Shown: positions 1 to 9,138, counted from the first letter of the stretch. The stretch: 54,888 nt of DNA from an uncultured beta proteobacterium (GCA_903905735.1 CAIVHU010000062.1:1-54888); one strand, 5' to 3'. Notes: a model not told the origin generated them from the letters alone. Made by a program: numbers and translations.

Positions 1-572
1 TCGCCGGCCATGGTGAAGCCTTTGACCTTGACGATGTTGTGCATCGTCAGGCCGTATTTCAGGCAGTGCACACCACCCGAGTTTTCGGCCACGTTGCCGC
101 CAATGGTGCAGGCGATCTGGCTGCTCGGGTCGGGCGCGTAATACAGGCCCAGCCCGGCCACTGCCTCGCTGATGGCCAGGTTGCGCACGCCGCATTGCAC
201 GGTGGCGGTGCGGGCCTTTTTGTCAATCTTGAGGATTTTGTTGAACTTGGCGAGCGACAGCGTCACGCCCAAGGCGTGCGGCAGTGCGCCGCCCGACAGA
301 CCGGTGCCTGCGCCACGCGCCACCACCGGCACGTCCGAGCGATGGCAGGTGCGCAACACCGCCTGCACCTGCGCTTCGTTCTCGGGCAGGGCCACGACCA
401 GCGGGCGCTGGCGGTAGGCGGTCAGGCCGTCACACTCGTAGGGCGTGGTGTCTTCGCTGTTCCAGAGCAGGGCGTGTGATGGCAAAACGGCTTGCAGCCC
501 TTTCACAATCTGGGCTTGCCGCTCTGATCTTTGTAGTGTGGAGGTTTCAGATGGCGATGTCATGGCGTTCAT
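1..572 (-). CDS. glcD: FAD-linked glycolate oxidase subunit GlcD (5' part, runs off window)
   Basis: N-terminal 190 codons of an FAD-binding subunit of glycolate/D-lactate oxidase, which oxidises glycolate to glyoxylate in the first step of glycolate use. The reading frame is open to the window edge, so the C-terminal part lies outside. The FAD_binding_4 (PCMH-type) signature is clear: RGAGTGLSGGA near residues 80-90 and CTIGGNVAENSGG further on, as in GlcD. The start at 572 is preceded by AAGGA at about 7 nt; a second ATG three codons in (563) is possible. The downstream glcE/glcF genes cannot be seen. Assignment to GlcD rather than another D-2-hydroxyacid dehydrogenase of the same family is probable, not certain. 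Confidence 0.85.
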   Translation of the reverse strand, partial: MNAMTSPSETSTLQRSERQAQIVKGLQAVLPSHALLWNSEDTTPYECDGLTAYRQRPLVVALPENEAQVQAVLRTCHRSDVPVVARGAGTGLSGGALPHALGVTLSLAKFNKILKIDKKARTATVQCGVRNLAISEAVAGLGLYYAPDPSSQIACTIGGNVAENSGGVHCLKYGLTMHNIVKVKGFTMAG

Positions 573-682
573 GTCAGTTCCTTGGGCGGGTGCGAGTAGC
601 TGGTGGCTGACTCTAAGGCTTTGCTCCACTGCGGCGCGTGAGCATTTTTGAAAACCCTGTTGAAATAAAAATGACTATATTT

Positions 683-727
683 ATAGTAGCTGATAGCCCT
701 TTACAGATAAGGGCTGGAAGCCGAATT
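683..727 (+). repeat. Dispersed hairpin repeat, copy 1
   Basis: Copy of a roughly 45-nt repeat seen ten times in the window. The core reads TAGCTGATAGCCCTT, a 7-nt loop, then AAGGGCTGGAAGCCGA. AGCCCTT and AAGGGCT form a perfect 7-bp stem. It lies between glcD and the LysR gene, just after the LysR stop on the minus strand. Confidence 0.75.
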
Positions 728-738
728 CTTATATAAAG

Positions 739-1626
739 CTAGCCCAGACTGTTTGCCATCCACTCTGCAAACGCCACGCATTCCCAGCGCTCCATCATGC
801 CGGTGCGCCAGCACAGGTAGTGGGCGTGCGGGCTGGGCACGTTGGTGGTGAACGCCGGGTTGTGCCCCAGGCGCACCAGCGAGCCGTGCTCCAGCCAAGG
901 CTGCGCCAGCTTCAGGCGCACCAGCGCGATACCCATGCCGGCGGCCGCGCCGTCACACATCAGGCCGATGTCGTTGAACTGCGAGCCGTCCACCGGCTCA
1001 GGCCAGTCCAGCGCGTTGGCAGCAAACCAGGTGCGCCACGGCTCCAGCGGGCTGCGCAGCAGCGGCTCGCCTTCCAGGTCTTGCGCCACCTCAAAAGGCC
1101 CGTGTTCACGCACAAAGGTGGGCGAAGCCAGCGGCGTGACCTCGTCTTTCATCAGACACAGGTGTTCCACATCGGCGTAACGGCCGGTGCCAAAGCGGAT
1201 GATCAGATCAGCGTCTTCGGCCACCACGTCCAGTAGCGGGATCGACACCTGCAAAGTCAGGTCAATCTCGGGGTAGGCCTCGGTGAACTGGCGCAGCCGC
1301 GGGATGACGATGGATCGGGCAAAGGTGGGCGTGACGGCCAGCCGCAGCTTGCGCTTGCCTGGCGCTGTTGCCGCGCCGGGGAAGCGCTGCAGCATGGTCA
1401 GGCCTTCGCGCACATGCGCCAGGTATTCCACGCCTTCGACCGTGAGCGAAAAGTCAGCCCGGCCAAACAGCTTGGTGCCAATGATCTGCTCGAGTTGCTT
1501 GACGCGGTGGCTCACCGCGCTGGGGGTCACGCAAAGCTCTTCCGAGGTTTGCGTCACGCTGCGCAGGCGCGCCAGCGCTTCAAAAGTCAACAGGCATTGG
1601 ATGGGCGGGATGCGGGCAGTCATCAT
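739..1626 (-). CDS. LysR-family transcriptional regulator (GcvA-like)
   Basis: A 295-aa LysR-type regulator. The N-terminal winged helix-turn-helix spans about residues 8-65 and contains SVTQTSEELCVTPSAVSHRVK, followed by a LysR substrate-binding domain to the C-terminus. The opening residues (PPIQCLLTFEALARL) and overall length fit the GcvA/AmpR subgroup. The target is not evident. LysR regulators often control a divergent neighbour, here psd, but the intergenic region shows no recognisable T-N11-A dyad that I can assign with confidence. The adjacent glcD points the same way on the minus strand, with a hairpin repeat between. Confidence 0.85.
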   Translation of the reverse strand: MMTARIPPIQCLLTFEALARLRSVTQTSEELCVTPSAVSHRVKQLEQIIGTKLFGRADFSLTVEGVEYLAHVREGLTMLQRFPGAATAPGKRKLRLAVTPTFARSIVIPRLRQFTEAYPEIDLTLQVSIPLLDVVAEDADLIIRFGTGRYADVEHLCLMKDEVTPLASPTFVREHGPFEVAQDLEGEPLLRSPLEPWRTWFAANALDWPEPVDGSQFNDIGLMCDGAAAGMGIALVRLKLAQPWLEHGSLVRLGHNPAFTTNVPSPHAHYLCWRTGMMERWECVAFAEWMANSLG

Positions 1627-1789
1627 GCCATTGTGTCACCGGCACTCCACCGGTTTTGAGTGGCCCCGGTAAAATCAGCACCCTTGCCGGGAAAGACGCG
1701 TTTTCGCATTGCTGGTACCCGGCCTCAGCGCTTGCGGTCCAAGCCGTTCTGGCTTGTGTTCTTCCCCATCACCTCCAACTGGTGTCCCT

Positions 1790-2632
1790 ATGTCTGACCG
1801 ATTTGCCGTATGGCTGCAGTATTTTTTACCCAAACAGGCGCTCACCCTGTTGGCAGGGCGCATCGCCCGTGTGCGTGGCGGCACACTCACCACCCGGCTG
1901 ATTGCCTGGTTTGTGCAGCGCTACCACGTCAACATGGCCGAGGCCGCCAACCCGGACCTGGCCAGCTACGCCACTTTCAACGACTTTTTCACCCGCGAAC
2001 TCAGGCAAGGTACGCGCGCGTTGGCCAAAGCCACGCTGGTGTGCCCGGTGGACGGTGCCATCAGCCAGTTCGGCCCGATCCAGGGCCAGCAGATTTTTCA
2101 GGCCAAAGGGCGCGAGTTCAGCAGTACCGCCTTGTTGGGGGGTGACACGGCGTTGGCCAGCCTGTTTGACGACGGCCACTTTGCCAATCTGTACTTGAGC
2201 CCGCGTGATTACCACCGCATCCACATGCCCTGCGACGGACGTTTGACACGCATGATTTATGTGCCGGGCGAGCTGTTTTCCGTCAACCCGGTCACCGCGC
2301 GTGGCGTGCCGGGGCTGTTTGCCCGCAACGAGCGCGTGGTGTGCGCGTTTGAGGGCAAGCGCGGGCCTTTTGTGATGGTGCTGGTGGGCGCCACCATTGT
2401 GGGCAGCATGGCCACCGTGTGGCACGGCATCATCAACAACCCGCGCGCTGGCAAAGTGTGTGACTGGCGCTATGACGACAAGAGCATCGGGCTCAAGCAG
2501 GGCGAGGAGATGGGCCGCTTTTTGCTTGGCTCCACGGTGGTGATGCTGTTCCCCAAAGGGCCGTTGACTTTCAACCCGGCGTGGGCACCGGGTGGGGCGG
2601 TGCAACTGGGTCAGCTGATGGCACAAGCATAG
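1790..2632 (+). CDS. psd: Phosphatidylserine decarboxylase proenzyme
   Basis: Decarboxylates phosphatidylserine to phosphatidylethanolamine at the inner membrane, the last step of PE synthesis. The 280-aa product has the LGST self-cleavage motif at residues 246-249; cleavage before Ser248 creates the pyruvoyl group and the alpha and beta chains. Other family signatures are YHRIHMP and the N-terminal FNDFFTREL. The start at 1790 is chosen because the protein then aligns with the usual family N-terminus; the upstream 27 in-frame codons look like leader DNA. The stop lies 8 nt from the stop of the convergent EamA gene, with no clear terminator between them. Confidence 0.95.
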   Translation: MSDRFAVWLQYFLPKQALTLLAGRIARVRGGTLTTRLIAWFVQRYHVNMAEAANPDLASYATFNDFFTRELRQGTRALAKATLVCPVDGAISQFGPIQGQQIFQAKGREFSSTALLGGDTALASLFDDGHFANLYLSPRDYHRIHMPCDGRLTRMIYVPGELFSVNPVTARGVPGLFARNERVVCAFEGKRGPFVMVLVGATIVGSMATVWHGIINNPRAGKVCDWRYDDKSIGLKQGEEMGRFLLGSTVVMLFPKGPLTFNPAWAPGGAVQLGQLMAQA

Positions 2633-2640
2633 TCGGGCGC

Positions 2641-3543
2641 TCACTTGCGCGCCAGCCACACCCCAAACACGGTCAGCCCCATGCCGATCAGGGCCAGGCC
2701 GGTGAGCGTTTCGCCAAACAGCCCCCAGGCGATCAGTGCCGTGGCGGGTGGCGTCAGGTAGAAAAGGCTGGCCACGTTCACGGCGCTGCCGCTGCGGATC
2801 AGGACATTGAGCAGACTCACCGCACCCAGCGACAGCACCAGCACCAGCCAGCCAAGCGCAAAGATAAAGGAACCTGTCCACTGGACGTGCATGGTTTCCG
2901 TCTGGCTGGCCACCAGTGCCGTGACTGCCAGGCTCGGCAGGAACTGGATCACCGAGCCGGTGCGCAGGTCAAACGAGTGGCAAAAACGCTTCTGGTACAG
3001 CGTGCCGGTGGTGATGCCCAGCAAGGCTACGACGGCTGGCAGCAGCATGGCGAGCAGCGCACTACCGCTGGCTGTGGCTGCTACCTTGTGTGCCACGACC
3101 AGCCCCACGCCAGCAAAGCCCAGCGCCAGCCCTGCCCATTGCGTCGGCCGAACACGTTCGCCCAGAAACAGTCCAGCGCCCAAAGCGGTGAGCACCGGCT
3201 GCAAACCGACCACCAGCGAAGCCACACCCGCGGGCAAGCCGTGGCGGATGGCAGTGAAAACGCCACCCAGATAGACCGCGTGGACCAGCAACCCCGAAAC
3301 GCTGATATGTATCCACTCCAACCCCGTACGCGGCCAGGGTGCGCGCGTGAACCAGATGATGCCGCCCATCAGTACCAGCACGACAAGGTAGCGCAAGCTC
3401 AGAAAGGTCAACGGTTCGGCATAGGGCAGGCCGAATTTGGCGCCGATGAACCCTGTGCTCCACAGCGCGACAAAGAGCAGCGGGTAGAGTGCTGTAAAGG
3501 GGTTGTGCGGTTCGGCCGCCGTGGTGGTGCTCATCGCCGGCAA
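2641..3543 (-). CDS. EamA/DMT-family transporter
   Basis: A 300-aa inner-membrane protein of the drug/metabolite transporter superfamily, made of two EamA repeats with about ten hydrophobic segments. Features include WSTGFIGAKFGL in the first helix and a proline and glycine-rich segment (GLQPVLTALGAGLFLGERV) typical of the end of EamA repeat 1. Such proteins export amino acids, metabolites or drugs; the substrate cannot be read from the sequence. ATG codons at 3543 and 3534 are both possible starts. It converges on psd and runs away from the TlpA-like gene. Confidence 0.88.
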   Translation of the reverse strand: MPAMSTTTAAEPHNPFTALYPLLFVALWSTGFIGAKFGLPYAEPLTFLSLRYLVVLVLMGGIIWFTRAPWPRTGLEWIHISVSGLLVHAVYLGGVFTAIRHGLPAGVASLVVGLQPVLTALGAGLFLGERVRPTQWAGLALGFAGVGLVVAHKVAATASGSALLAMLLPAVVALLGITTGTLYQKRFCHSFDLRTGSVIQFLPSLAVTALVASQTETMHVQWTGSFIFALGWLVLVLSLGAVSLLNVLIRSGSAVNVASLFYLTPPATALIAWGLFGETLTGLALIGMGLTVFGVWLARK

Positions 3544-3603
3544 TTATGGATGCTGGGCGCGCCAGCCCGGGTCAGGCAAAATTGGCCTTGTCCATTGGCT
3601 TTG

Positions 3604-4191
3604 ATGAGATCTGACCGGGAGTTCTATTTGTTCTGGAAAACACGCCGACCATTCGGTGCCTGCCTGCTTGCCGTTGCCGCGTTGCTGTCAAGCGCCTGTG
3701 TGCAAGCGCAGGGCTATGAGGTCCGTCCCTGGCCGATCCATCAATCCGTACCTGCCTTGGTGGGCACTGATCTCACGGGTCATGCCTGGCGCCTGACCGA
3801 TTTGCGCGGCAAGGCGGTCCTGATCAATTTCTGGGCCAGTTGGTGTCCGCCATGCCTGGCAGAAATGCCTTCGCTGCAGACGATGGCTGAACTGTACGGC
3901 ACGGACAAAGTGGTGGTTCTGGCTGTGAACTTCAAAGAATCCGGCGCTGTCGTTGCGCGCTATGCTCAGCGCACCAACCTGAGCCTGCCTGTGCTGCTCG
4001 ATCCCGCCGGCAACATGGCTCGCGCTTGGGGGGCGACGGCGTTGCCGACGACGGTGCTTGTCACGGCGGATGGCCGCGTGGCTGGCTTGGTGCGTGGCGA
4101 GTTTGACTGGACGGGTGCGCAGGCCGCCAGACTTCTGGAGTCCTTGATGCCATCCCCGGGCCAGAACGATGGGAAGAGTGCACGGCGATAA
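3604..4191 (+). CDS. TlpA/ResA-like thiol-disulfide oxidoreductase
   Basis: A 195-aa exported thioredoxin-fold protein. An N-terminal hydrophobic segment (residues about 15-36, ending SSACVQAQ) looks like a signal peptide, and a Cys in it could be a lipobox. The redox motif is WCPPC within FWASWCPPCLAEMPSL, and the cis-Pro region is ALPTTVLV. Family members reduce cytochrome c or copper-site cysteines in the periplasm. The start is taken at 3604 (ATG); the frame is open far upstream but those codons overlap the convergent EamA gene and do not resemble the family. It is followed after 74 nt by the transglutaminase gene. Confidence 0.88.
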   Translation: MRSDREFYLFWKTRRPFGACLLAVAALLSSACVQAQGYEVRPWPIHQSVPALVGTDLTGHAWRLTDLRGKAVLINFWASWCPPCLAEMPSLQTMAELYGTDKVVVLAVNFKESGAVVARYAQRTNLSLPVLLDPAGNMARAWGATALPTTVLVTADGRVAGLVRGEFDWTGAQAARLLESLMPSPGQNDGKSARR

Positions 4192-4265
4192 TTGATCCAG
4201 GTCATGCGGCGTACTTTTCCATACGCAGGCGGCCTTGTCTTTTTTTATATTCCGGAGTTCTCTCT

Positions 4266-5390
4266 ATGACCACCGTTCAAGCGCAAGCGCGTCGACTTTT
4301 TTTGAAAAGCATGGCGCTGACCACTGTGGCGGCACTGCCTGCCACCAATTTTGCTCAAGGGCTCACGCCAGTTGAGCGCCAGTTTGACCCCCAGCCGGGC
4401 AAGTGGCGCACTTTTGAGGTCACGACCCGCGTAGACATCGCCGCTCCAGAAGGTGCCACTCGTGTCTGGCTGCCCATCGCCTCGGTCAACACTGACTGGC
4501 AAAAATCCATGGAAAGCACCTATGTCAGCAATGGCAAAGCGCAGTTGATAGCCGATGGCGAGTATGGCGCACGCATGTTGTATGTGGAATTTGCCGCGGC
4601 TGAAGCCAAACCCTATGTGGAGCTGACCAACCGCATCCAGACCCAGAATCGCGCGGTCGACTGGCAGGTGAAGCAAACGCCAGCCGAGGAAGCGGCCAGC
4701 CTGGCGTACTGGATGCGTGCGACCGAACTGATTCCCACCGACGGCATCGTGCGCAAGACCGCTATGGAGGCCACGCGCGGTGCCCGCACCGACGTGGAAA
4801 AGGCGCAAAAGTTGTACGACTGGATTGTTGTCAACACCTTCCGTGAACCCAAGGTCAAAGGCTGTGGCGAGGGAGACATCGGCACCATGCTCGAAACCGG
4901 CAATCTGGGCGGCAAGTGTGCTGACCTCAACGCCCTGTTTGTGGGCTTGTGCCGATCAGTCGGCCTGCCTGCGCGTGATGTGTACGGCCTGCGGCTGGTG
5001 CCTTCCGCATTTGGCTACAAAGAATTGGGGGGTAACCCGGCCAGCCTCCAAGGTGCCCAGCACTGCCGGGCCGAGGTTTACCTGAAAGGTTATGGCTGGG
5101 TGGCCATGGACCCGGCCGACGTGACCAAGGTCATGCGCCAAGAAACACCCGAGTGGATCAAAACGCCACAAAACGCCCTCGTGAAACCTGTCAACCATGC
5201 GCTCTTTGGTGGCTGGGAAGGCAACTGGATGGCCTACAACGTCGCACATGATGTGAAACTGCCCCATGCCAAAGGTCCGGCGCTTGGTTTCTTCATGTAT
5301 CCAGTTGCAGAGAACGCCTCCGGGCGTCTGGACTCTTACGCTCCGGACGATTTCAAATACCAGATCAGCGCCCGGGAGATCCTGGCGTAA
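4266..5390 (+). CDS. Exported transglutaminase-like protein
   Basis: A 374-aa protein with a transglutaminase-like core. The N-terminus carries a twin-arginine type leader (ARRLFLKSMAL followed by a hydrophobic stretch and an Ala-rich cleavage region near residue 30), suggesting Tat export. The catalytic Cys is in GGKCADLNALFVGLCRSVGLPAR, and the downstream CRAEVYL-GYGWVAMDPAD segment corresponds to the His/Asp part of the triad region, where the usual His precedes CRAEV. Bacterial homologues act as cysteine proteases or amidases and the substrate is unknown. RBS: TTCCGGAGTTCTCTCT before ATG. Probably cotranscribed with the TlpA-like gene. Confidence 0.85.
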   Translation: MTTVQAQARRLFLKSMALTTVAALPATNFAQGLTPVERQFDPQPGKWRTFEVTTRVDIAAPEGATRVWLPIASVNTDWQKSMESTYVSNGKAQLIADGEYGARMLYVEFAAAEAKPYVELTNRIQTQNRAVDWQVKQTPAEEAASLAYWMRATELIPTDGIVRKTAMEATRGARTDVEKAQKLYDWIVVNTFREPKVKGCGEGDIGTMLETGNLGGKCADLNALFVGLCRSVGLPARDVYGLRLVPSAFGYKELGGNPASLQGAQHCRAEVYLKGYGWVAMDPADVTKVMRQETPEWIKTPQNALVKPVNHALFGGWEGNWMAYNVAHDVKLPHAKGPALGFFMYPVAENASGRLDSYAPDDFKYQISAREILA

Positions 5391-5498
5391 TCCTGCTTTA
5401 CTGAACGCATCCGGCAAGCGGCCTGTGGGGTACAGGACGCTTGCCTCGACGACGCGATCAAGCGCTGCCGCCTACCCGATGGGCCGCAGATTTTGGTG

Positions 5499-6347
5499 CT
5501 ACTTGAAAATCACCGTTTTGTGACCGTTGATCAACACGCGGTGCTCGCCGTGCCATTTGACGGCGCGGGCCAGCACCTGGCTTTCGGTGTCGCGGCCCAG
5601 GGCCGTCAAGTCTTCGACCGTTTTGCTGTGATCGACCCGGGCCACATCCTGCTCGATGATCGGGCCTTCATCCAGGTCGGCGGTCACGTAGTGTGCCGTG
5701 GCACCAATCAACTTCACGCCCCGGTCATGCGCCTGGTAGTAGGGCTTGGCACCCTTGAAACTGGGCAAAAACGAGTGGTGGATGTTGATCGCGCGGCCTG
5801 ACAGGCTGGTGCACAGGTCGTTGGACAGGATCTGCATGTAGCGCGCCAGCACCACCAGTTCGGCCTCTTCGCTCTGGATGATCTCCAACTGCTTGGCTTC
5901 CACCTTGGCCTTGGTGGCGACCGTCACCGGCAGATGGTGAAACGGCACGTTGTAGCTGGCGGCCAGTTGGTAAAACTCGCGGTGGTTGCTGATGATGGCG
6001 CGAATGTCGAGTGGCAGCAGGCCGCTTTTCCAGCGAAACAGCAGGTCGTTGAGGCAATGGCCTTCCTTGCTGACCAGAATGACGGTGCGCATCGGCTGGG
6101 CTTGCGCGTGGAGTTGCCATTGCATCGCAAACGGCGCGGCAAAGCTGGTGAGCTGGGTTTTGAGTTCGTCAAAGCTGTGTTCGGCGCAGGCAAACTGCAC
6201 CCGCATGAAAAACAGGCCGGTGCTTTGGTCGTTGTACTGGGCGGCTTCTTCGATGTTGCCGCTGCGCTCCAGCAAAAAGCCGGAAACGGCGTGCACCAGC
6301 CCCAAACGGTCAGGGCAGGAGAGGGTGAGGATGTAAACAGGGTTCAT
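5499..6347 (-). CDS. purU: Formyltetrahydrofolate deformylase
   Basis: Hydrolyses 10-formyl-THF to formate and THF, balancing the one-carbon pool and feeding PurT. At 282 aa it is close to the E. coli enzyme (280). An N-terminal ACT domain (residues 1-85, beginning MNPVYILTLSCPDRLGLVHAV) precedes a formyltransferase domain with the signature NIHHSFLPSFKGAKPY and the GATAHYV-DLDEGPII segment. The start is set at 6347 to match the family N-terminus; an in-frame start ten codons upstream (6377) is possible but adds non-conserved residues. Confidence 0.95.
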   Translation of the reverse strand: MNPVYILTLSCPDRLGLVHAVSGFLLERSGNIEEAAQYNDQSTGLFFMRVQFACAEHSFDELKTQLTSFAAPFAMQWQLHAQAQPMRTVILVSKEGHCLNDLLFRWKSGLLPLDIRAIISNHREFYQLAASYNVPFHHLPVTVATKAKVEAKQLEIIQSEEAELVVLARYMQILSNDLCTSLSGRAINIHHSFLPSFKGAKPYYQAHDRGVKLIGATAHYVTADLDEGPIIEQDVARVDHSKTVEDLTALGRDTESQVLARAVKWHGEHRVLINGHKTVIFK

Positions 6348-6405
6348 AGGGCCAATATTGTCGCAGGCTTCAGACACTGCTTTGCCCTGTTTACCGCTAC
6401 TAATT

Positions 6406-6450
6406 AAATAGCTGCTAGCTCAATTGGATAAAGAGCTGGAGCCCTATTTG
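6406..6450 (+). repeat. Dispersed hairpin repeat, copy 2
   Basis: Repeat copy with AAATAGCTGCTAGCTC at one end and AGCTGGAGCCCTATTTG at the other. It lies between the purU start and the stop of the DUF3567 gene. Confidence 0.7.
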
Positions 6451-6457
6451 GTATCTG

Positions 6458-6766
6458 TCAGTGCAAGACGACCGGGTTTTGCGCCAGCTCGGCGTATTGC
6501 TCCAAGGTGTCTTCCACTTCTTCCTGAGTGGGGGTATTGAGCTGCCAGGCAGAAATGTGTTGCTGGAACAATTCGGCCCAAGAGCCGTCCAGATACACCT
6601 CTTTGCCGCTGCGCTTGTCCACGATCTCAAAACCGTGGCGCGCCAGTCGTGGCACGATCAGCAGTTGCTCGCCTTCCTTGAGCGTATCTGCTGGCACGTC
6701 AGCGGCCACCGCATTGGCGAGCATATGCGTCACAGAGTAGGTGTCAGAGTCGTAGAGGGTGTGCAT
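6458..6766 (-). CDS. DUF3567 family protein
   Basis: A 102-aa protein of a family found in Burkholderiales and of unknown function. The family hallmarks are GFEIVDKRSGKEVYLDGSWA in the middle and the ending NPVVLH. The start at 6766 (MHTLYDSD) gives the usual size; 20 further in-frame codons upstream are unlikely to be coding. It is acidic and soluble with no membrane segment. The neighbours purU and DUF3108 are on the same strand, but gaps of about 110 and 78 nt leave an operon uncertain. Confidence 0.8.
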   Translation of the reverse strand: MHTLYDSDTYSVTHMLANAVAADVPADTLKEGEQLLIVPRLARHGFEIVDKRSGKEVYLDGSWAELFQQHISAWQLNTPTQEEVEDTLEQYAELAQNPVVLH

Positions 6767-6844
6767 GGACAAATTATGCTTGATTACCGTTGATGTTGCA
6801 GATGGGCGCAGAAGCGGCGAATTCAAGATGCCAACCGTGCCACG

Positions 6845-7972
6845 TCAGTCGGCAGCGTCGGCAGACTCGGTGGCGCTCCATTGCTGGTCAGCGCTGTCAC
6901 CATTGGCGTCGGTGATGCGGATGCGCACCGGCAGGTAGCCCAGGTCAGGCGCCAGCCACAGCTCCACCTTCTGGTCATAGGGCTCGCGCGGGTTGCGTTC
7001 GAGCTTCAGGCTCTGGACCGAACCACCGGGCAGTTGCAGTGTCTCCGTTTGAATCACCGTGAACAGCCACAGGTCGGCACTGCGCGCACCGACGGTTTGA
7101 ACGGTGATGGTGCTGCCCTGCTCATAGCGGCTCGGCTCACTGGCGACCAGCGCGCCGAGTTGGATCAGAACGCTCAGGCGATCTTGCGCCCCGGTGAGCA
7201 GCGGCGCGTCTGGAGTATTGGCGCTAAAGGTCACCTTGTGCTGCTCGTAGTTGAAGTGTGCGGCCACCTCACTGCGGTATTTGTCTGAAAAACGCTCCGG
7301 GGCCAACCCGGTGGTGGTGATGCGGCCCTGGCTGGTCTGCACCCGCGCGATGCCGAATGCGCTGTAGCGCAGGCGAGCACTGTAGCTGTCGCCCTGGTTG
7401 CGCCACAGCAGCTCGGCGTTCAGCGTGAACGGGAATTTGTTGGTCTTCAGGGTGTAGATCAGTCGCCTGGAGGCACTCAGGCTCTCAGCGTTGAAATTCA
7501 GCGGCTTGTCGCGAGGTGGTCGAGGGGCGAGCGCATCCTGATCGGGTGGCGCTTCCGTTGGTGTGGTCTGCGCCAATTCAGGTGCCGAGGCTGGCGTGGC
7601 CGGTAGCGCCGCTGCTTCATCGGCGCTATGTTGTGGTTGCGTCCCGAACGTGTCAACGTTGGGGGAATCGTTGGTGCTCACCACGTCGGCGGGCGCAGGT
7701 ACGGGCGGCGCAACAACAGCAGGCTTGGGGGGCGGTGGTGGATGCACCTTTTTCGGCCGGGCTTGAACCACCGGGTTGGGTGTCAGTGGTGCCGGGGCGC
7801 GGGGCGGGTCAATGGCCCGAGTGGCAAACCTCAGCACCGACGTGGCCGCAGGTTCGGCTGGCTGGATGGCGGTGGGCATCGACCGCAACAGCCCCAGGTG
7901 GACCAGCAGCACCACGGTGCCAAGCACCAGCCAGCGTTTCCAGAGTGGCCGTGCAGACTGTGTTGTCAGCAT
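6845..7972 (-). CDS. DUF3108 domain protein with Pro-rich TonB-like N-terminus
   Basis: A 375-aa envelope protein. Residues about 12-30 form one membrane anchor (WLVLGTVVLLVHLGLL). Residues 35-160 are rich in Pro and Ala, including KKVHPPPPPKPAVV, resembling the periplasm-spanning spacer of TonB-like proteins. From about residue 165 a DUF3108 beta-rich domain follows (SRRLIYTLKTNKFPFTLNAE to LWLAPDLGYLPVRIRI). DUF3108 proteins are periplasmic and unassigned; lipid or envelope binding has been suggested. There is no C-terminal TonB domain, so TonB function is not proposed. The gene ends the MarC/VOC gene string. Confidence 0.82.
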   Translation of the reverse strand: MLTTQSARPLWKRWLVLGTVVLLVHLGLLRSMPTAIQPAEPAATSVLRFATRAIDPPRAPAPLTPNPVVQARPKKVHPPPPPKPAVVAPPVPAPADVVSTNDSPNVDTFGTQPQHSADEAAALPATPASAPELAQTTPTEAPPDQDALAPRPPRDKPLNFNAESLSASRRLIYTLKTNKFPFTLNAELLWRNQGDSYSARLRYSAFGIARVQTSQGRITTTGLAPERFSDKYRSEVAAHFNYEQHKVTFSANTPDAPLLTGAQDRLSVLIQLGALVASEPSRYEQGSTITVQTVGARSADLWLFTVIQTETLQLPGGSVQSLKLERNPREPYDQKVELWLAPDLGYLPVRIRITDANGDSADQQWSATESADAAD

Positions 7973-7989
7973 ACAAGCAGGCCTGCGCC

Positions 7990-8595
7990 TCAGGTGGTGG
8001 CGACCTGTTTGATGAAGGTCTTGATACCGCGCAGCATCATCTCGATCGACACCGCCACCAGCACCAAGCCCATCAGCCGCTCCAGTGCCACCACAAAGCG
8101 GTCACCGGCCACGCGCTGGATGCGCTCGGCCAGCACCAGCACCACGGCGCTCACGGTCATCGTCACGCACAGCGCGGCAATCCAGGTCAGGCGCTTCTCG
8201 GGCGCTTGCGACACCAGCAGCAGCACGGTGGCCAGGGCCGACGGCCCGGCAATGGCCGGAATGGCCAGCGGCACGATCAGCGGTTCGGTGAACGATTCAG
8301 ATGCATCAGCCGTTTTGGGTGGCGGAAAAATCATGCGCAGCGCGATCAGAAACAAAATTACCCCGCCGCCAATTTGCAGAGAGAGTTCGCTCAGGTTCAT
8401 CACCCGCAAAAAACTGTCGCCGATAAACATGAACGTCAACAGCAGCGCGAAGGCAATCAGTACCTCACGCAAGATCACGCGGGCACGCCGCTCGGGGGCC
8501 ACGTGTTTGAGCGCGTTTGCAAAGATCGGGATGTTGCCCACCGGATCGGTGATCAAAATCAGCAGGATGGTGGCCGAGACAAAGGTGTAGTTCAT
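7990..8595 (-). CDS. MarC family integral membrane protein
   Basis: A 201-aa protein with about six membrane helices, matching the MarC/UPF0056 family. The family pattern ITDPVGNIPIFANAL is near the N-terminus and PLAIPAIAGPSALATVLLL is central. Function is unknown; despite the name these proteins are not proven multidrug pumps. The start at 8595 makes an ATGA overlap with the stop of the VOC gene (8592-8594), so translation is probably coupled. DUF3108 follows after 17 nt, making a likely three-gene operon. Confidence 0.9.
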   Translation of the reverse strand: MNYTFVSATILLILITDPVGNIPIFANALKHVAPERRARVILREVLIAFALLLTFMFIGDSFLRVMNLSELSLQIGGGVILFLIALRMIFPPPKTADASESFTEPLIVPLAIPAIAGPSALATVLLLVSQAPEKRLTWIAALCVTMTVSAVVLVLAERIQRVAGDRFVVALERLMGLVLVAVSIEMMLRGIKTFIKQVATT

Positions 8596-9005
8596 GCGGC
8601 GTACACCGTGTGCAGCGAGGCAAACCCCTTGACCTCGATCGGGTTGCCAAACGGGTCGCAGAAAAACATCGTCCACTGCTCGCCGGGCTGGCCTTCAAAG
8701 CGCAGTTGCGGCTCCAGGATGAACTGGACCTTGGCCTCGGTCAGCCGCTCGACCAGCGCCAGCCAGTCTTTCAAGTTCAGGATCACGCCAAAGTGCGGCA
8801 TCGGCACCAGGTGATCGCCCACATGGCCGGTGGCAGCCGTCTTGAAAGGTTCGCCCAGATGCATCGACAACTGGTGGCCAAAAAAGTCGAAATCGACCCA
8901 GGTGTCGGTGCTTCGGCCTTCACGGCATCCCAGCAGGCCACCGTAAAACGCGCGCGTTTGGTCCAGGTCGGTCACGTTGAAGGCCAGATGGAATAAGCTG
9001 TTCAT
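8592..9005 (-). CDS. VOC (glyoxalase/bleomycin resistance) family protein
   Basis: A 137-aa single-domain VOC protein with the paired beta-alpha-beta-beta-beta modules. It starts FHLAFNVTDLDQTRAFYGGLLG and ends with CDPFGNPIEVKGF, both typical of glyoxalase/dioxygenase folds. Candidate metal ligands are the His near the N-terminus (FHLAF), the His in PHFGV and the Glu in IEVKG. The reaction is unknown. It is the first gene of the VOC-MarC-DUF3108 string and overlaps MarC by four bases. Confidence 0.87.
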   Translation of the reverse strand: MNSLFHLAFNVTDLDQTRAFYGGLLGCREGRSTDTWVDFDFFGHQLSMHLGEPFKTAATGHVGDHLVPMPHFGVILNLKDWLALVERLTEAKVQFILEPQLRFEGQPGEQWTMFFCDPFGNPIEVKGFASLHTVYAA

Positions 9006-9138
9006 GGGTCTCAGGATAGCAGGGACAAGGGGTGAAGCGATCGGCTGCGCGCGCCCTGCCAGCAGAAAGCCGACAACACTCGCAGATTGGGCAAACGGTT
9101 AAGCCCGATCACAGAATTGTCATGGGTTTTCTGCTGCC

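Noticed and set aside
2581..3603. Long in-frame extension upstream of the TlpA-like protein
   Set aside because: It is antisense to the EamA gene and low in sequence character; the signal peptide begins at 3604.
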